The notes beneath the pieces were generated by a model, which searched no databases, was not told where the DNA came from, and was given only the letters and a program-made list of their open reading frames with translations. Positions 43,747 to 52,384 of a DNA stretch of 64,000 nucleotides are shown here, one piece after another (position 1 is the first letter of the stretch; every line of letters begins with the position of its first letter). The stretch comes from Caballeronia choica. Lineage in GTDB: Bacteria; Pseudomonadota; Gammaproteobacteria; Burkholderiales; Burkholderiaceae. The DNA is taken from contig NZ_FCON02000006.1 of assembly GCF_001544535.1 (NCBI RefSeq), positions 81,799 to 145,798 on the forward strand, in the 5' to 3' direction. The translations under genes and the position numbers were made by a program.

Positions 43747-44976
43747 ATGTCAGCACCACTCGAAGGCATTCGCGTGATCGATTTCACGCGGGTACTGGCC
43801 GGACCGCATTGCACCAAAACCCTGCTGGATCTCGGCGCGACCGTTACCAAGATCGAACCGCCTTCCGGCGATATCGGCCGCGTGAGCATGCCGCATATTG
43901 GCGACATGTCTCTGTACTACGTCCAGCAGAATGCCGGCAAGCGCAACGTCAGCCTGGACCTCAATTTCGCAGAAGCGCGGGCGATCGTGATCGACCTGTG
44001 CCGGGACGCGGACATCATCGTCGAAAACTTTCGCCCGGGAACGCTGGATCGGTTTGGACTCGGCTATGAGCAGGTACGCGCCTTCAACCCGTCCGTGGTT
44101 TATGCGTCCTTGAGCGGGTACGGGCAAGCGACGTCCTGGCGTAACCGCCCAGCGTTCGCGCCGACGGTGCAGGCCGAGTCGGGTCTCACCGACATCGTCC
44201 AGAACCACTTCGGCGATGCACTCACCGAGGTGCGTAACGACGCATGCAGCCACGCCGACATGTACACCGGACTTCACGGCGTGATCGGAATCCTGGCTGC
44301 CCTCCAGCATCGGTCCCGGACCGGAGAAGGGCAACACGTCGACGTCTCGATGGCCGCCACCATGCTGTCAGTGAACGAACGTGTAGGAGCACAACTTTCG
44401 GAGATCGATACAGAAGGCGAGCCGATCATTCTATCGGCGCCTGATTCGCACATCTTCAGCCTGCCGGATGGCCGCCAGCTCACCATCGCGGGCAGCCCGA
44501 TCTACACGCCGATGTTTACGCGCTACTGCGCGATGATGCGCCGCAACGACTTGCTAAGCGATCCTCGCTTCGGCACGGCGCTCTTGCGGCGACAAAACAT
44601 TGCTTATCTGCTGGCGGAGGTCCGCGCGTGGATCATCACCTTCAAGGATCTGGATCTGCTCCAGACGCAGGTAAGCGAAGCCGGACTGGCGATCGGTGTG
44701 GTCCGAAGCGTCAACGAATTCGCCGACTCCGAATGGGTACAGGAATGGGGTGCGCTGGTCGATGTGGACGACAGGTCCGGCGGCACGATACGCATGCCAG
44801 GTGCGCCGTGGCATTTTAGCCAGTCCGAGTTGCCGCTGCCCGGCAGTCCGGCTTTCCAGGGCGAGCATAACGTCGAGGTGCTCTCGGAGCACAACCTCAG
44901 CGCAGCGCTCATTCAGGATCTGCAGGAGCGTCGAATCCTCCTGAGCAGGCGCAATCCTGCAGGCGCGTTCGACTGA
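43747..44976 (+). CDS. CaiB/BaiF class III CoA-transferase
   Basis: A 409-residue family III CoA-transferase. IRVIDFTRVLAGPHCTKTLLDLGA opens the family fold, ENFRPGTLDRFGLGYE is a signature, and D171 in SHADMYTGLHGVIG is the expected catalytic Asp that forms an aspartyl-CoA thioester. It moves CoA between carboxylic acids. It is coupled to the crotonase gene upstream (2-bp gap) and followed by fumarylacetoacetase, so it may activate a dicarboxylate or aromatic acid. Confidence 0.92.
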   Translation: MSAPLEGIRVIDFTRVLAGPHCTKTLLDLGATVTKIEPPSGDIGRVSMPHIGDMSLYYVQQNAGKRNVSLDLNFAEARAIVIDLCRDADIIVENFRPGTLDRFGLGYEQVRAFNPSVVYASLSGYGQATSWRNRPAFAPTVQAESGLTDIVQNHFGDALTEVRNDACSHADMYTGLHGVIGILAALQHRSRTGEGQHVDVSMAATMLSVNERVGAQLSEIDTEGEPIILSAPDSHIFSLPDGRQLTIAGSPIYTPMFTRYCAMMRRNDLLSDPRFGTALLRRQNIAYLLAEVRAWIITFKDLDLLQTQVSEAGLAIGVVRSVNEFADSEWVQEWGALVDVDDRSGGTIRMPGAPWHFSQSELPLPGSPAFQGEHNVEVLSEHNLSAALIQDLQERRILLSRRNPAGAFD

Positions 44977-45060
44977 GCGCAAAAGTGGCTACCCGTGAAT
45001 GCACTGGACAACGATCCAGGGCGGACGGTCGGGCCTACACCTGATTGAAGCGAGACGAAC

Positions 45061-46383
45061 ATGCCACACACTCTGAATCAGACTCACGATCCCGCTGCGC
45101 GCAGCTGGCTTGAGTCTGCCAACGTACCGTCGGTCGACTTTCCCATTCAAAACCTGCCGTTTTCAGTTTTCCGCAGAAAGCATTCCGATGAGGCGTTTCG
45201 GGGCGCAGTGGCGATCGGCGATCAACTCGTCGACATTTCAGCGTGGGCGTCTTATGCCGGTCTAAGGGAGACGGCAAGAGAAGCTGCGAAGGCGTGCTCG
45301 CAACCCGTTCTCAACACATTTTTTTCGATGGGTCCGTCTTCGTGGAGCGCGTTGCGACACGCCCTGTTCGAAGCCCTTCACGAGCACGCCAGTTCCCACG
45401 ATCGCGCAGCGATCAAGGCGTGTCTGGTCCCGCTTTCCGAAGTGGAATACGGTCTGCCCGCGCAGATCGGCGACTACACGGATTTCTACACCTCGATCCA
45501 CCATGCGACAAACATCAGCAAGCTACTCGGCTTGAGCGGTGTGAGTCCCAACTTCAAATCGATACCCATTGCCTACCATGGCCGAGTATCGAGCATTGGG
45601 CCAAGCGGTCAGCGGTTTCGGCGTCCAGCGGGCCAGATCATGCTGCCGGGCGCGGAAACCCCGACCTTCTCGCCGTCGCTCAAACTGGACTACGAACTCG
45701 AACTTGGCATTTACATCGGACAGGGCAACGCGGCCGGCGAGCCTATTGAACTGGATCGGGCCGATAGTCATGTGTTCGGGTTATGCCTGCTCAACGACTG
45801 GTCCGCCCGCGATATTCAAGCATGGGAGATGCAGCCGCTAGGACCGTTTCTCGCAAAGAATTTTGCCACCACCGTCTCGCCGTGGATCGTGACTCTCGAG
45901 GCACTGGCTCCGTTCAGACTTGCCTCGCCACGCCCGGACTCGGATGGAAGACCGTTGGCTTATCTCGATTCAAACGAGAACAGCGCGACAGGGGCAATCG
46001 ATATCCAGTTGGAAGTCTGGATGGAGACCGCCCGTCACAGAGCCGGGAACCTCCCGGCGTCGCAACTCTCGCGCACCAGCTTCAAGTATCAATACTGGAC
46101 CATCGCTCAGATGATCGCTCATCACGCCATCGGCGGCTGCAACCTGCGCCCCGGAGACCTGCTTGGAAGCGGCACGATTTCCGGTCCAGTGAAATCGGAA
46201 GCCGGGGCCTTGATGGAGCTTGCAAGCAACGGAAGCGCTCCGGTCACCCTCAGTACGGGTGAGAAGCGCAGCTACGTCGAGGATGGCGACGCCATCATTC
46301 TTCGCGGCTACTGTCAGAAACCAGGTTTCGCCCGGATTGGATTCGGAGAGAGCCGCGGCGAGGTCTTGCCGTCGAAGGTCTAG
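45061..46383 (+). CDS. fahA: Fumarylacetoacetase
   Basis: A 440-residue full-length fumarylacetoacetase, longer than the single-domain FAH proteins at 4.8 and 9.3 kb. The N-terminal SH3-like domain (FPIQNLPFSVFRR) precedes the hydrolase domain with metal ligands in GDYTDFYTSIHHATN, LDYELELGIYIG and CLLNDWSARDIQAWE. It splits fumarylacetoacetate to fumarate and acetoacetate at the end of tyrosine/homogentisate breakdown. Homogentisate dioxygenase is not next to it, so either it is unlinked or this copy serves a related 3-keto acid. Confidence 0.93.
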   Translation: MPHTLNQTHDPAARSWLESANVPSVDFPIQNLPFSVFRRKHSDEAFRGAVAIGDQLVDISAWASYAGLRETAREAAKACSQPVLNTFFSMGPSSWSALRHALFEALHEHASSHDRAAIKACLVPLSEVEYGLPAQIGDYTDFYTSIHHATNISKLLGLSGVSPNFKSIPIAYHGRVSSIGPSGQRFRRPAGQIMLPGAETPTFSPSLKLDYELELGIYIGQGNAAGEPIELDRADSHVFGLCLLNDWSARDIQAWEMQPLGPFLAKNFATTVSPWIVTLEALAPFRLASPRPDSDGRPLAYLDSNENSATGAIDIQLEVWMETARHRAGNLPASQLSRTSFKYQYWTIAQMIAHHAIGGCNLRPGDLLGSGTISGPVKSEAGALMELASNGSAPVTLSTGEKRSYVEDGDAIILRGYCQKPGFARIGFGESRGEVLPSKV

Positions 46384-46437
46384 CGACATTACGCGTCACG
46401 ACATCCACCATGCGCATGATAACGGAGGAGACACGAC

Positions 46438-46812
46438 ATGCATTCAATGGAATCAATCAACGCCGAGTTCGAGAGACAAAATGCGATGAAGGTCAGATCA
46501 TCCAGCTTGTCCCTCATCGAGAAGACGCAAGCGCTTTCGCGGTTTCGGAACCGTTTCGTGTGGTCGTTGCTATACGCATCGCTGGGAATCTATTTCGGCC
46601 TGTTGGTGGCCGTCCTGGCGTGTCCCGGCGTGATGTCCCTGCGTGTGTACGGGGAGCTTAACCTTGGACTGCTCGCGGTAGTCGCTCAGTTTGCGCTCAC
46701 GATCGTCACTTTCTGGGCTTACTGCGCATGGGCCGAACGAGCCTATGACCCGAAAGCCGCTGAACTCCTTCGCAGCGCTATTGCACAACTGAACGGTGAT
46801 CGACATGAGTAA
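46438..46812 (+). CDS. DUF485 family membrane protein
   Basis: A 124-residue protein with two hydrophobic helices (about residues 45-68 and 78-102) and the DUF485 pattern LSRFRNRFVWSLLYASLGIYFGLL. Such proteins (YjcH-like) are usually encoded right before acetate-type sodium:solute symporters, as here; the stop overlaps the symporter start. They are thought to assist the symporter. Confidence 0.88.
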   Translation: MHSMESINAEFERQNAMKVRSSSLSLIEKTQALSRFRNRFVWSLLYASLGIYFGLLVAVLACPGVMSLRVYGELNLGLLAVVAQFALTIVTFWAYCAWAERAYDPKAAELLRSAIAQLNGDRHE

Positions 46813-48391
46813 TTTGATCAGTAGCGGCGCGCTCCGAATCATCGCTTTCGTAGGCTTTATCTGTCTCAGTCTCCTTCTGACTGGGTGGAGTACCCGCCGG
46901 TCGCGCGGAACATCCGGATTTTTCGTGGCGGGACGCAATCTGTCTCCTTCTCAGAACGGCCTGGCGCTAGCCGGCGACTTCATGTCCGCCGGATCATTTC
47001 TAGGTGTGACGGGACTGGTTTCATTATTCGGATTCGATGGGATCGTATATCAGGTCGGGTTCATTGCCGGCTGGATCATGATCATGCTGATCGTCGCCGA
47101 GCCGGTCAGAAACTGCGGTAAGTACACACTCTCCGACGTCGTCGCCCTTCGTTTGCGTAGCCGCGGCGTTCGAGCGGCTACATCGGGCTCTTCGCTGCTT
47201 ATTTCGTTAGCCTACCTGCTCGCGCAACTCGTTGGAGGCGGAGCGCTGGCGAGTCTGCTACTGCCGATCGGCACCAACGCCGCGATCCTGCTGATCGGCG
47301 TGCTCATGATCGCGTATGTGTTGTTTGGCGGCATGGTGGCGGCTACCTATGTGCAGATCGTCAAGGCTGTTCTGGTCTGGACTGCCGGTGCCGTCCTTGT
47401 ACTCCTTGCCCTGGCGCATTTCTCCTTCGACTTGGGCGCGTTATTCAACAAGGCGCGTCTGTCATCGCTGCATCCGGCGCAATACTTTCTTCCCGGCGGC
47501 TACTTCAAGGATCCGCTCGATACGCTGTCGCTCGCCCTCGCTCTGGTGTTGGGTACGGCAGGCTTGCCGCACGTCATGACCCGGTTTTACACGGTGCCGT
47601 CCGCCGTCGCGGCGAGAAAGTCCGCGAAAATCGGATTGATCGTGATGACGTCTTTTGCGGCCATGATGATCGTCCTCGGATTTTCCGCCAGCGCGATTGT
47701 GGGCCCGGCGGCGATTCTCGCCGCAAGCACTTCCGGAAACAGCGCCATCACACTGCTTGCGACGACGCTTGGCGGCGGCGCCGGTTCCCTTGGCGGGGAA
47801 GTCCTGCTGGCATGCGTCTCGGCGATTGCCTTTGCGACAATTCTTGCGGTCGTCTCCGGCATCATGATCTCGTCGGCCTCAACCATCTCTCACGACATCT
47901 TTGGTCAACTCTTCTCGGGATCGGGCAACAAGGAACGTCGGCAAGTCGTGATTGCAAAGATCGCTACCATCGTCTTCGGCGCCGTCGCCATGGGTCTCGC
48001 GCTGCTCGTCAAGACGTTCAATGTCGCGTTCCTCGTTGGGCTCGCGTTCGCCATCGCGGCAAGCGCGAACCTGCCTGTGATTCTCTTTTCAATGTACTGG
48101 CGGCGTTTTACAGACAGAGGCGCGGTCGCAGCAGTACTTGCCGGAACCCTCTCCTCGATTTGCCTTGTGCTCCTGGGGCCCGCGGTCATCGGTGCGAAAG
48201 GCATCATCTTCAAGGATTCCACTCCTCCGTTCTGGCTCTCGAATCCCGGACTCTTGAGCATTCCAGTGGGCTTTATCGCGGGTTGGGCCGGATCGCTCAC
48301 GACACGTCGAAAGACTGTCGACGATTCCTTCGACGCACAGCAACTTCGAATGCTAAGCGGGCTCGGGGCAGAAGCCGCTTCAGAGCATTGA
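46805..48391 (+). CDS. Sodium:solute symporter (ActP-like)
   Basis: A 528-residue protein with about 13 transmembrane helices. FFVAGRNLSPSQNGLALAGDFMSAGSFLG, spanning helix 1-2, is the SSS family motif of acetate/pyruvate permeases, and GTAGLPHVMTRFYTVPSA is the family signature. The ATG at 46805 lies inside the last codons of the DUF485 gene. It probably imports a short monocarboxylate or the aromatic-derived acid processed by the upstream CoA-transferase operon. Confidence 0.93.
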   Translation: MSNLISSGALRIIAFVGFICLSLLLTGWSTRRSRGTSGFFVAGRNLSPSQNGLALAGDFMSAGSFLGVTGLVSLFGFDGIVYQVGFIAGWIMIMLIVAEPVRNCGKYTLSDVVALRLRSRGVRAATSGSSLLISLAYLLAQLVGGGALASLLLPIGTNAAILLIGVLMIAYVLFGGMVAATYVQIVKAVLVWTAGAVLVLLALAHFSFDLGALFNKARLSSLHPAQYFLPGGYFKDPLDTLSLALALVLGTAGLPHVMTRFYTVPSAVAARKSAKIGLIVMTSFAAMMIVLGFSASAIVGPAAILAASTSGNSAITLLATTLGGGAGSLGGEVLLACVSAIAFATILAVVSGIMISSASTISHDIFGQLFSGSGNKERRQVVIAKIATIVFGAVAMGLALLVKTFNVAFLVGLAFAIAASANLPVILFSMYWRRFTDRGAVAAVLAGTLSSICLVLLGPAVIGAKGIIFKDSTPPFWLSNPGLLSIPVGFIAGWAGSLTTRRKTVDDSFDAQQLRMLSGLGAEAASEH

Positions 48392-48442
48392 TCAGACGCA
48401 CATCAATCGTAGCTCGAACCTACCGCTCCAAGGAGATTCCAA

Positions 48443-49036
48443 GTGACTGACTTACGTAACGCCGCCTCACGACTCGCACTGTCTACGGCGACCGCCCTTG
48501 CGGTTTGCATGAATGCGCTCTGCACGCCCGCGGTTGCAGCAACGGTCGACGTATCAGAGACGCAGACGATTATTGATCATGTGACAGTCTCGTCCAGCAA
48601 ACCATACGCTGCCGTGAAGCAGGATCTGGAGAGTCGTCTAGGACGACTCGACGATCATATCCGCACGCTGCTCAATCAAAACAAGGTAGAGGAATTACGC
48701 GCTGCTCTTCAGAAAGCCGCTGGAAACGATGGTCTCGTCATTCACTACATTGGCTTGCACGGAGACTGGCTCGTCTTGAAAGGACAGCACAAGAACGGTA
48801 CCGAATATTTCACCGGCAACGTTCTTACAGCCGTTGAGATGACCAACGTCAACATGGCGGCTGGACTGTATGCGCCGCTGCGTATTATCGTCTATGAGAA
48901 CGCACAGGGTGGAACAACCATCGAGTACGACAAACCGTCGACCCAACTCAGTCAATTCCGCAGTGCCCAGATCGACGCTCAAGGCCGTTCACTTGACGAC
49001 CGGCTAGCGAAACTTTGTGCGTCGGTACTGCAATAA
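48443..49036 (+). CDS. DUF302 domain-containing secreted protein
   Basis: A 197-residue protein with an N-terminal signal peptide (about residues 1-33, ending AVAA) and a DUF302 domain near the C-terminus, recognised by LRIIVYENAQGGTTIEYDKPSTQL. The family is of unknown function and occurs in both cytoplasmic and exported forms. It is 51 bp after the symporter and might be co-transcribed. Confidence 0.85.
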   Translation: MTDLRNAASRLALSTATALAVCMNALCTPAVAATVDVSETQTIIDHVTVSSSKPYAAVKQDLESRLGRLDDHIRTLLNQNKVEELRAALQKAAGNDGLVIHYIGLHGDWLVLKGQHKNGTEYFTGNVLTAVEMTNVNMAAGLYAPLRIIVYENAQGGTTIEYDKPSTQLSQFRSAQIDAQGRSLDDRLAKLCASVLQ

Positions 49037-49125
49037 CGGGTCCGTTGCAGTAAGGTGGTCCGCTATGATGTGCGGAACGACATGACCGACTGAAAGGTCG
49101 AAGAAGACCTTGAGTCCGGGGGTGG

Positions 49126-49430
49126 CCAGAGTGACAAAACGCCTGCATTATCCGCTCGACGTGATCCTGACTTGCGTACATCTGGGTGGACAGCCAAAGC
49201 GGGCGGCCGCACAGCGCGATGCTCACGGCGGCCAATGTGCATGACAAGCATCTGCTGCATGGCGAGGGCGGCGCGTCTGCGGCGCCAGCGCCTACGCGAG
49301 CCAGAAGGCCGCTTATTCGCCCGAGCGCGTCATCAGATGCTCGACGACGCCCGTAATTCGGAAAGCTCTCTTGAGGGTCATGTCCAAGGGCGTCATTCCC
49401 AGCCTTCTCGCCCAATGTTGCTCGGGCGGG
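49126..49430 (+). mobile_element. IS6-family and IS5-family transposase fragments
   Basis: Two short scraps follow each other. KRLHYPLDVILTCV (49132-49176) matches the start of IS6-family transposases. Then SAMLTAANVHDKHLLHGE (about 49210-49265) and, shifted, SAYASQKAAYSPE (about 49285-49325) match the mid part of IS5-like transposases (TAANVHDKHxL ... GDSAYxSQK). Neither has intact ends or catalytic set. Confidence 0.65.
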
Positions 49431-49448
49431 AAGGCATCCAATGAATAG

Positions 49449-49905
49449 GCATACAACGAGAGGGTCGACGGGCTGCTCCTCGACCACGAAAGGGCCACGG
49501 TCGTGGCGCAACTGTGCACGCGCGTGCACGACCTGACGCTTCTTCATGAAGCGGAGCACTTGCGCCCGTTCGAGTGCGAGGGACTTTCCACTTAGAGGAC
49601 CGCGCCGCTTTTGGTCGCATTACCCGAGACCGTCGAGCAAGTCGAAAAAGCTGCTGCGATTTGCGCATGAAGCGCGCGTGCCCGCGGTCGCGCGCGGCGC
49701 GGGCACCGGGCTGTCGGGCGGTGCGTTGCCGCTCGAAAACGGCATCCTGCTCGTCATCGTGCGCTTTAACCGCGTCATCGACATCGTCATCGACATCGTC
49801 ATCGACATCGACATCGACATCGACATCGACATCGACATCGACCGCTAGGCCGGCGCCCGCGTGCAGCCCGGCGTGCGGAATGTCGTCATTTCTCAGGCGT
49901 CGCCG
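49449..49905 (+). pseudogene. glcD: glcD (glycolate oxidase FAD subunit) 5' remnant
   Basis: Blocks in different frames follow GlcD order: YNERVDGLL, LHEAEHLRPFECEGLS, then TAPLLVALPETVEQVEKAAAIC, HEARVPAVARGAGTGLSGGA, LPLENGILLVIVRFNRVIDI, and after an in-frame TAG, AGARVQPGVRNVVISQA. The GAGTGLSGGA loop is the FAD pyrophosphate site of FAD-linked oxidases. Two frameshifts, a TAG and a repeat expansion break the gene, and everything after about residue 150 is missing. Confidence 0.85.
49774..49842 (+). repeat. Hexanucleotide tandem repeat (GACATC/GTCATC)
   Basis: Eleven hexamers in a row, GTCATC alternating with GACATC for the first five and then GACATC six times, plus a partial GAC. In the glcD frame it reads ID or IV repeats followed by DR and TAG. 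Intact GlcD proteins have only one or two Ile-Asp at this site, so the repeat has grown, presumably by slippage after the gene lost function. Confidence 0.9.
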
Positions 49906-50031
49906 CGAACTGAATTGCCCGCAAGGGGCACTGCATCCTTCCATCAGGGCTCAGAGAATATTTCTGCGCCTGCTGTGAGAAAAACTCATATCAGTCTGGT
50001 GTTTACGCCGATTTGCGAAGTCGTTCAGAGA

Positions 50032-50050
50032 TGGTCTACTCATCACACCA
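50032..50050 (+). promoter_or_regulatory. Candidate GntR operator upstream of the apionate operon
   Basis: TGGT-N11-ACCA lies 45 bp before the MFS start, and its TGGTCT half-site also occurs in inverted form at 55058-55071 upstream of the GntR gene. FCD-type GntR proteins bind TGGT/ACCA half-sites. The match is short and unproven. Confidence 0.35.
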
Positions 50051-50094
50051 GTTGAACCAAGAACATCTCATTCAATCCGCCGGAGGAAGACACT

Positions 50095-51459
50095 ATGAAC
50101 GCTGCAGACCCGCAGGCCGTCGAGCGATCAGCGATACGAAAGGTTTCGTGGCGGCTCGTGCCATTCGTCGCTCTGATGTTCTTCATCAATTTTCTGGATC
50201 GCACGGCGATCTCGTTCGCGGGTCCGAACGGCATGAGCAAAGACCTCGGCCTCTCGGCGGCGCAGTTCGGTCTCGCCGCGGGCGTGTTCTTCATCGGCTA
50301 TATCGTGCTGGAGATTCCGAGCAACCTCGCGCTGCACAAATTCGGCGCGCGCCGCTGGCTCGCGCGGATCATGGTGACGTGGGGCATCGTCGCGCTGCTC
50401 TTCACGTGGGTCAGCAGCATTCCCGGCCTCTATACGCTGCGCTTCCTGCTGGGCGTCGCCGAAGCGGGCTTCTTTCCCGGCGCAATCCTGTTCCTCAGCA
50501 TGTGGGTGCCGGCGCGGCACCGCAGCCACATCCTGGCGCTGTTCTATCTCGCGCAGCCGCTGACAATCGTGATCGGCGCGCCGGTCGCCGCGTTGCTGAT
50601 CGAGGCGCACGGCGCATTCGGCCTGGCAGGCTGGCGCATCATGTTCTTCGGCGTCGCGATTCCGGCGATCCTGGTCGGCGTGATCGCGTGGTTCTACCTC
50701 GCCGATCGCCCGTCGCAGGCGAAGTGGCTCTCGCTCGACGAGCAGAACTGGCTCACGGCGAAGCTCGCGGAAGAGGAGCAGGCGAAAACCGCTTCGGCCC
50801 GGCCGCACACGCTGCGTCCCGGCGCCGCGATGATGAGCGGCCGCGTCTGGATGTTCGCACTGATGTACTTCGGCCTGATCTATGGCTTGTACGCGCTGGC
50901 GTTCTTCCTGCCCACGATCATCGGCGGCTTCGAGGCGCGCTTCGGCACGCACTTCAACGTCTTCCAGAAGGGGATGATCACCGCGATTCCCTACCTGCCG
51001 GCCGCGGTTGCGCTCTTCCTCTGGAGCCGCAGCGCGACCAAGCGAGGCGTGCGCGCCTGGCATATCGGCATCCCGGCGCTGATCGGCGCGGCGAGCATTC
51101 CGGTTGCGCTCTACATGCGCTCGCCGACGGCCAGCATCGCCGTCATCACGATCACGGCCTGCGCGATTTTCTCCGCGCTGCCGAACTTCTGGGCGCTGCC
51201 GGCGCGTTTCCTGTCGGGTGCAGCGGCCGCGGCGGGCATCGCGCTGATCAACACGGTTGGCAACCTGGCGGGCTTCATGGCGCCGTACATCACGGGCCTC
51301 GTCAAGGAGTCGACCGGTTCCTATCAGGCGCCGATGTTCATCGTGGGAGCGTTCATGCTGATGTCCGCCGTGCTCGCGTTCGCGATCGGCGCCGGCGCGC
51401 GTCAGGGCAGGGACGACGCAATGCCCGCCGGCCTTCAGCCGCATTCCCCGACCAAATAA
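50095..51459 (+). CDS. MFS transporter (anion:cation symporter type), probable D-apionate importer
   Basis: A 454-residue major facilitator with 12 predicted helices. FFINFLDRTAISFAGPNGMSKDLGLS in helix 1-2 is the signature of the ACS family (hexuronate, galactonate, phthalate carriers), and GVAEAGFFPGAILFLSMW is its helix 4 motif. A GGAGGA site precedes the ATG. It is the first gene of the operon with ApnO-, OiaX- and OiaK-like enzymes, so an acid sugar such as D-apionate is its likely substrate. Confidence 0.9.
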   Translation: MNAADPQAVERSAIRKVSWRLVPFVALMFFINFLDRTAISFAGPNGMSKDLGLSAAQFGLAAGVFFIGYIVLEIPSNLALHKFGARRWLARIMVTWGIVALLFTWVSSIPGLYTLRFLLGVAEAGFFPGAILFLSMWVPARHRSHILALFYLAQPLTIVIGAPVAALLIEAHGAFGLAGWRIMFFGVAIPAILVGVIAWFYLADRPSQAKWLSLDEQNWLTAKLAEEEQAKTASARPHTLRPGAAMMSGRVWMFALMYFGLIYGLYALAFFLPTIIGGFEARFGTHFNVFQKGMITAIPYLPAAVALFLWSRSATKRGVRAWHIGIPALIGAASIPVALYMRSPTASIAVITITACAIFSALPNFWALPARFLSGAAAAAGIALINTVGNLAGFMAPYITGLVKESTGSYQAPMFIVGAFMLMSAVLAFAIGAGARQGRDDAMPAGLQPHSPTK

Positions 51460-51507
51460 CCGACTTGTGGTCCCCGTTACACAACCTGAATACCTGGAGA
51501 GACTGAA

Positions 51508-52338
51508 ATGAACGAGAAAATCGCGCTGTTCGGCGCAGGCGGAAAGATGGGCGTACGCCTGAGCAGCAACCTCTTGAAGTCCGATTACCGGGTGGCGCAC
51601 GTCGAACCGGGCGCGGCCGGGCAGAAGCGTCTGAAGGACGAATTGGGCATCGAATGCGTGTCGGCCGATGCGGCGCTCGATGGCGCGGACGTCGTGATTC
51701 TCGCCGTACCCGACACGCTGATCGGCAAACTCAGCCACGAAATCTCGCCGAAGCTCAAGCCCGGCACGATGGTGATGACGCTCGACGCCGCCGCACCGTT
51801 CGCGGGCCATTTGCCGGATCGCAAGGACCTGACGTATTTCGTCGCGCATCCGTGCCATCCGCTGATCTTCAACGACGAAGCCGACTCGAACGCGCGCCGC
51901 GACTTCTTCGGCGGCGCATACGCGAAGCAGTCGATCACGAGCGCGCTGATGCAGGGCCCGGACGAGGCGTTCGACCTGGGCGAAGCGGTGGCGAAGGTGA
52001 TCTACCAGCCGATCCTGCGCTCGTACCGCCTGACGGTCGACCAGATGGCGATCCTCGAGCCGGGCCTGTCCGAAACGATCTGCGCGACGCTGCTCTACGT
52101 GATGCGCGAGGCGATGGACGAGACGGTCAAGCGCGGCGTGCCGGAACAGGCGGCGCGCGATTTCCTGCTCGGCCACATGAACATCCTGGGCGCGGTGATC
52201 TTCAACGAGATTCCGGGCGCGTTTTCCGATGCGTGCAACAAGGCGATCGAATTCGGCAAGCCGCGCCTGATGCGCGACGACTGGAAGAAGGTGTTTGATC
52301 GCGACGAGATCGCGGAAAGCATCCGGCGCATCACCTGA
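51508..52338 (+). CDS. apnO: D-apionate oxidoisomerase-like dehydrogenase
   Basis: A 276-residue NAD-dependent protein. GAGGKMG at residues 9-15 is the nucleotide loop of the 6-phosphogluconate-dehydrogenase-like fold; the C-terminal half is helical (about 165-270). ApnO in known D-apionate clusters converts D-apionate to 3-oxo-isoapionate with NAD+. The name rests on the gene order (ApnO, RuBisCO-like protein, DUF1537 kinase) as much as on sequence. TGGAGAGAC lies upstream of the ATG. No lactonase or apiose dehydrogenase is nearby, so free apionate is the probable entry point. Confidence 0.8.
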   Translation: MNEKIALFGAGGKMGVRLSSNLLKSDYRVAHVEPGAAGQKRLKDELGIECVSADAALDGADVVILAVPDTLIGKLSHEISPKLKPGTMVMTLDAAAPFAGHLPDRKDLTYFVAHPCHPLIFNDEADSNARRDFFGGAYAKQSITSALMQGPDEAFDLGEAVAKVIYQPILRSYRLTVDQMAILEPGLSETICATLLYVMREAMDETVKRGVPEQAARDFLLGHMNILGAVIFNEIPGAFSDACNKAIEFGKPRLMRDDWKKVFDRDEIAESIRRIT

Positions 52339-52384
52339 AGCGCGCCGTCATCGCGAGCGTGCCATTCAACCGAGGACCTGAACC

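Noticed and set aside
49774-49842. Short tandem repeats as a CRISPR array
   Set aside because: The unit is a 6-bp microsatellite without spacers, inside a glcD reading frame. No cas gene is present anywhere in the window.
50128-52176. A 682-codon minus-strand open frame opposite the MFS and apnO genes
   Set aside because: It is a GC-driven antisense shadow, rich in Arg, His and Gln, with no family motif. The plus-strand frames have full MFS and dehydrogenase signatures and ribosome sites.
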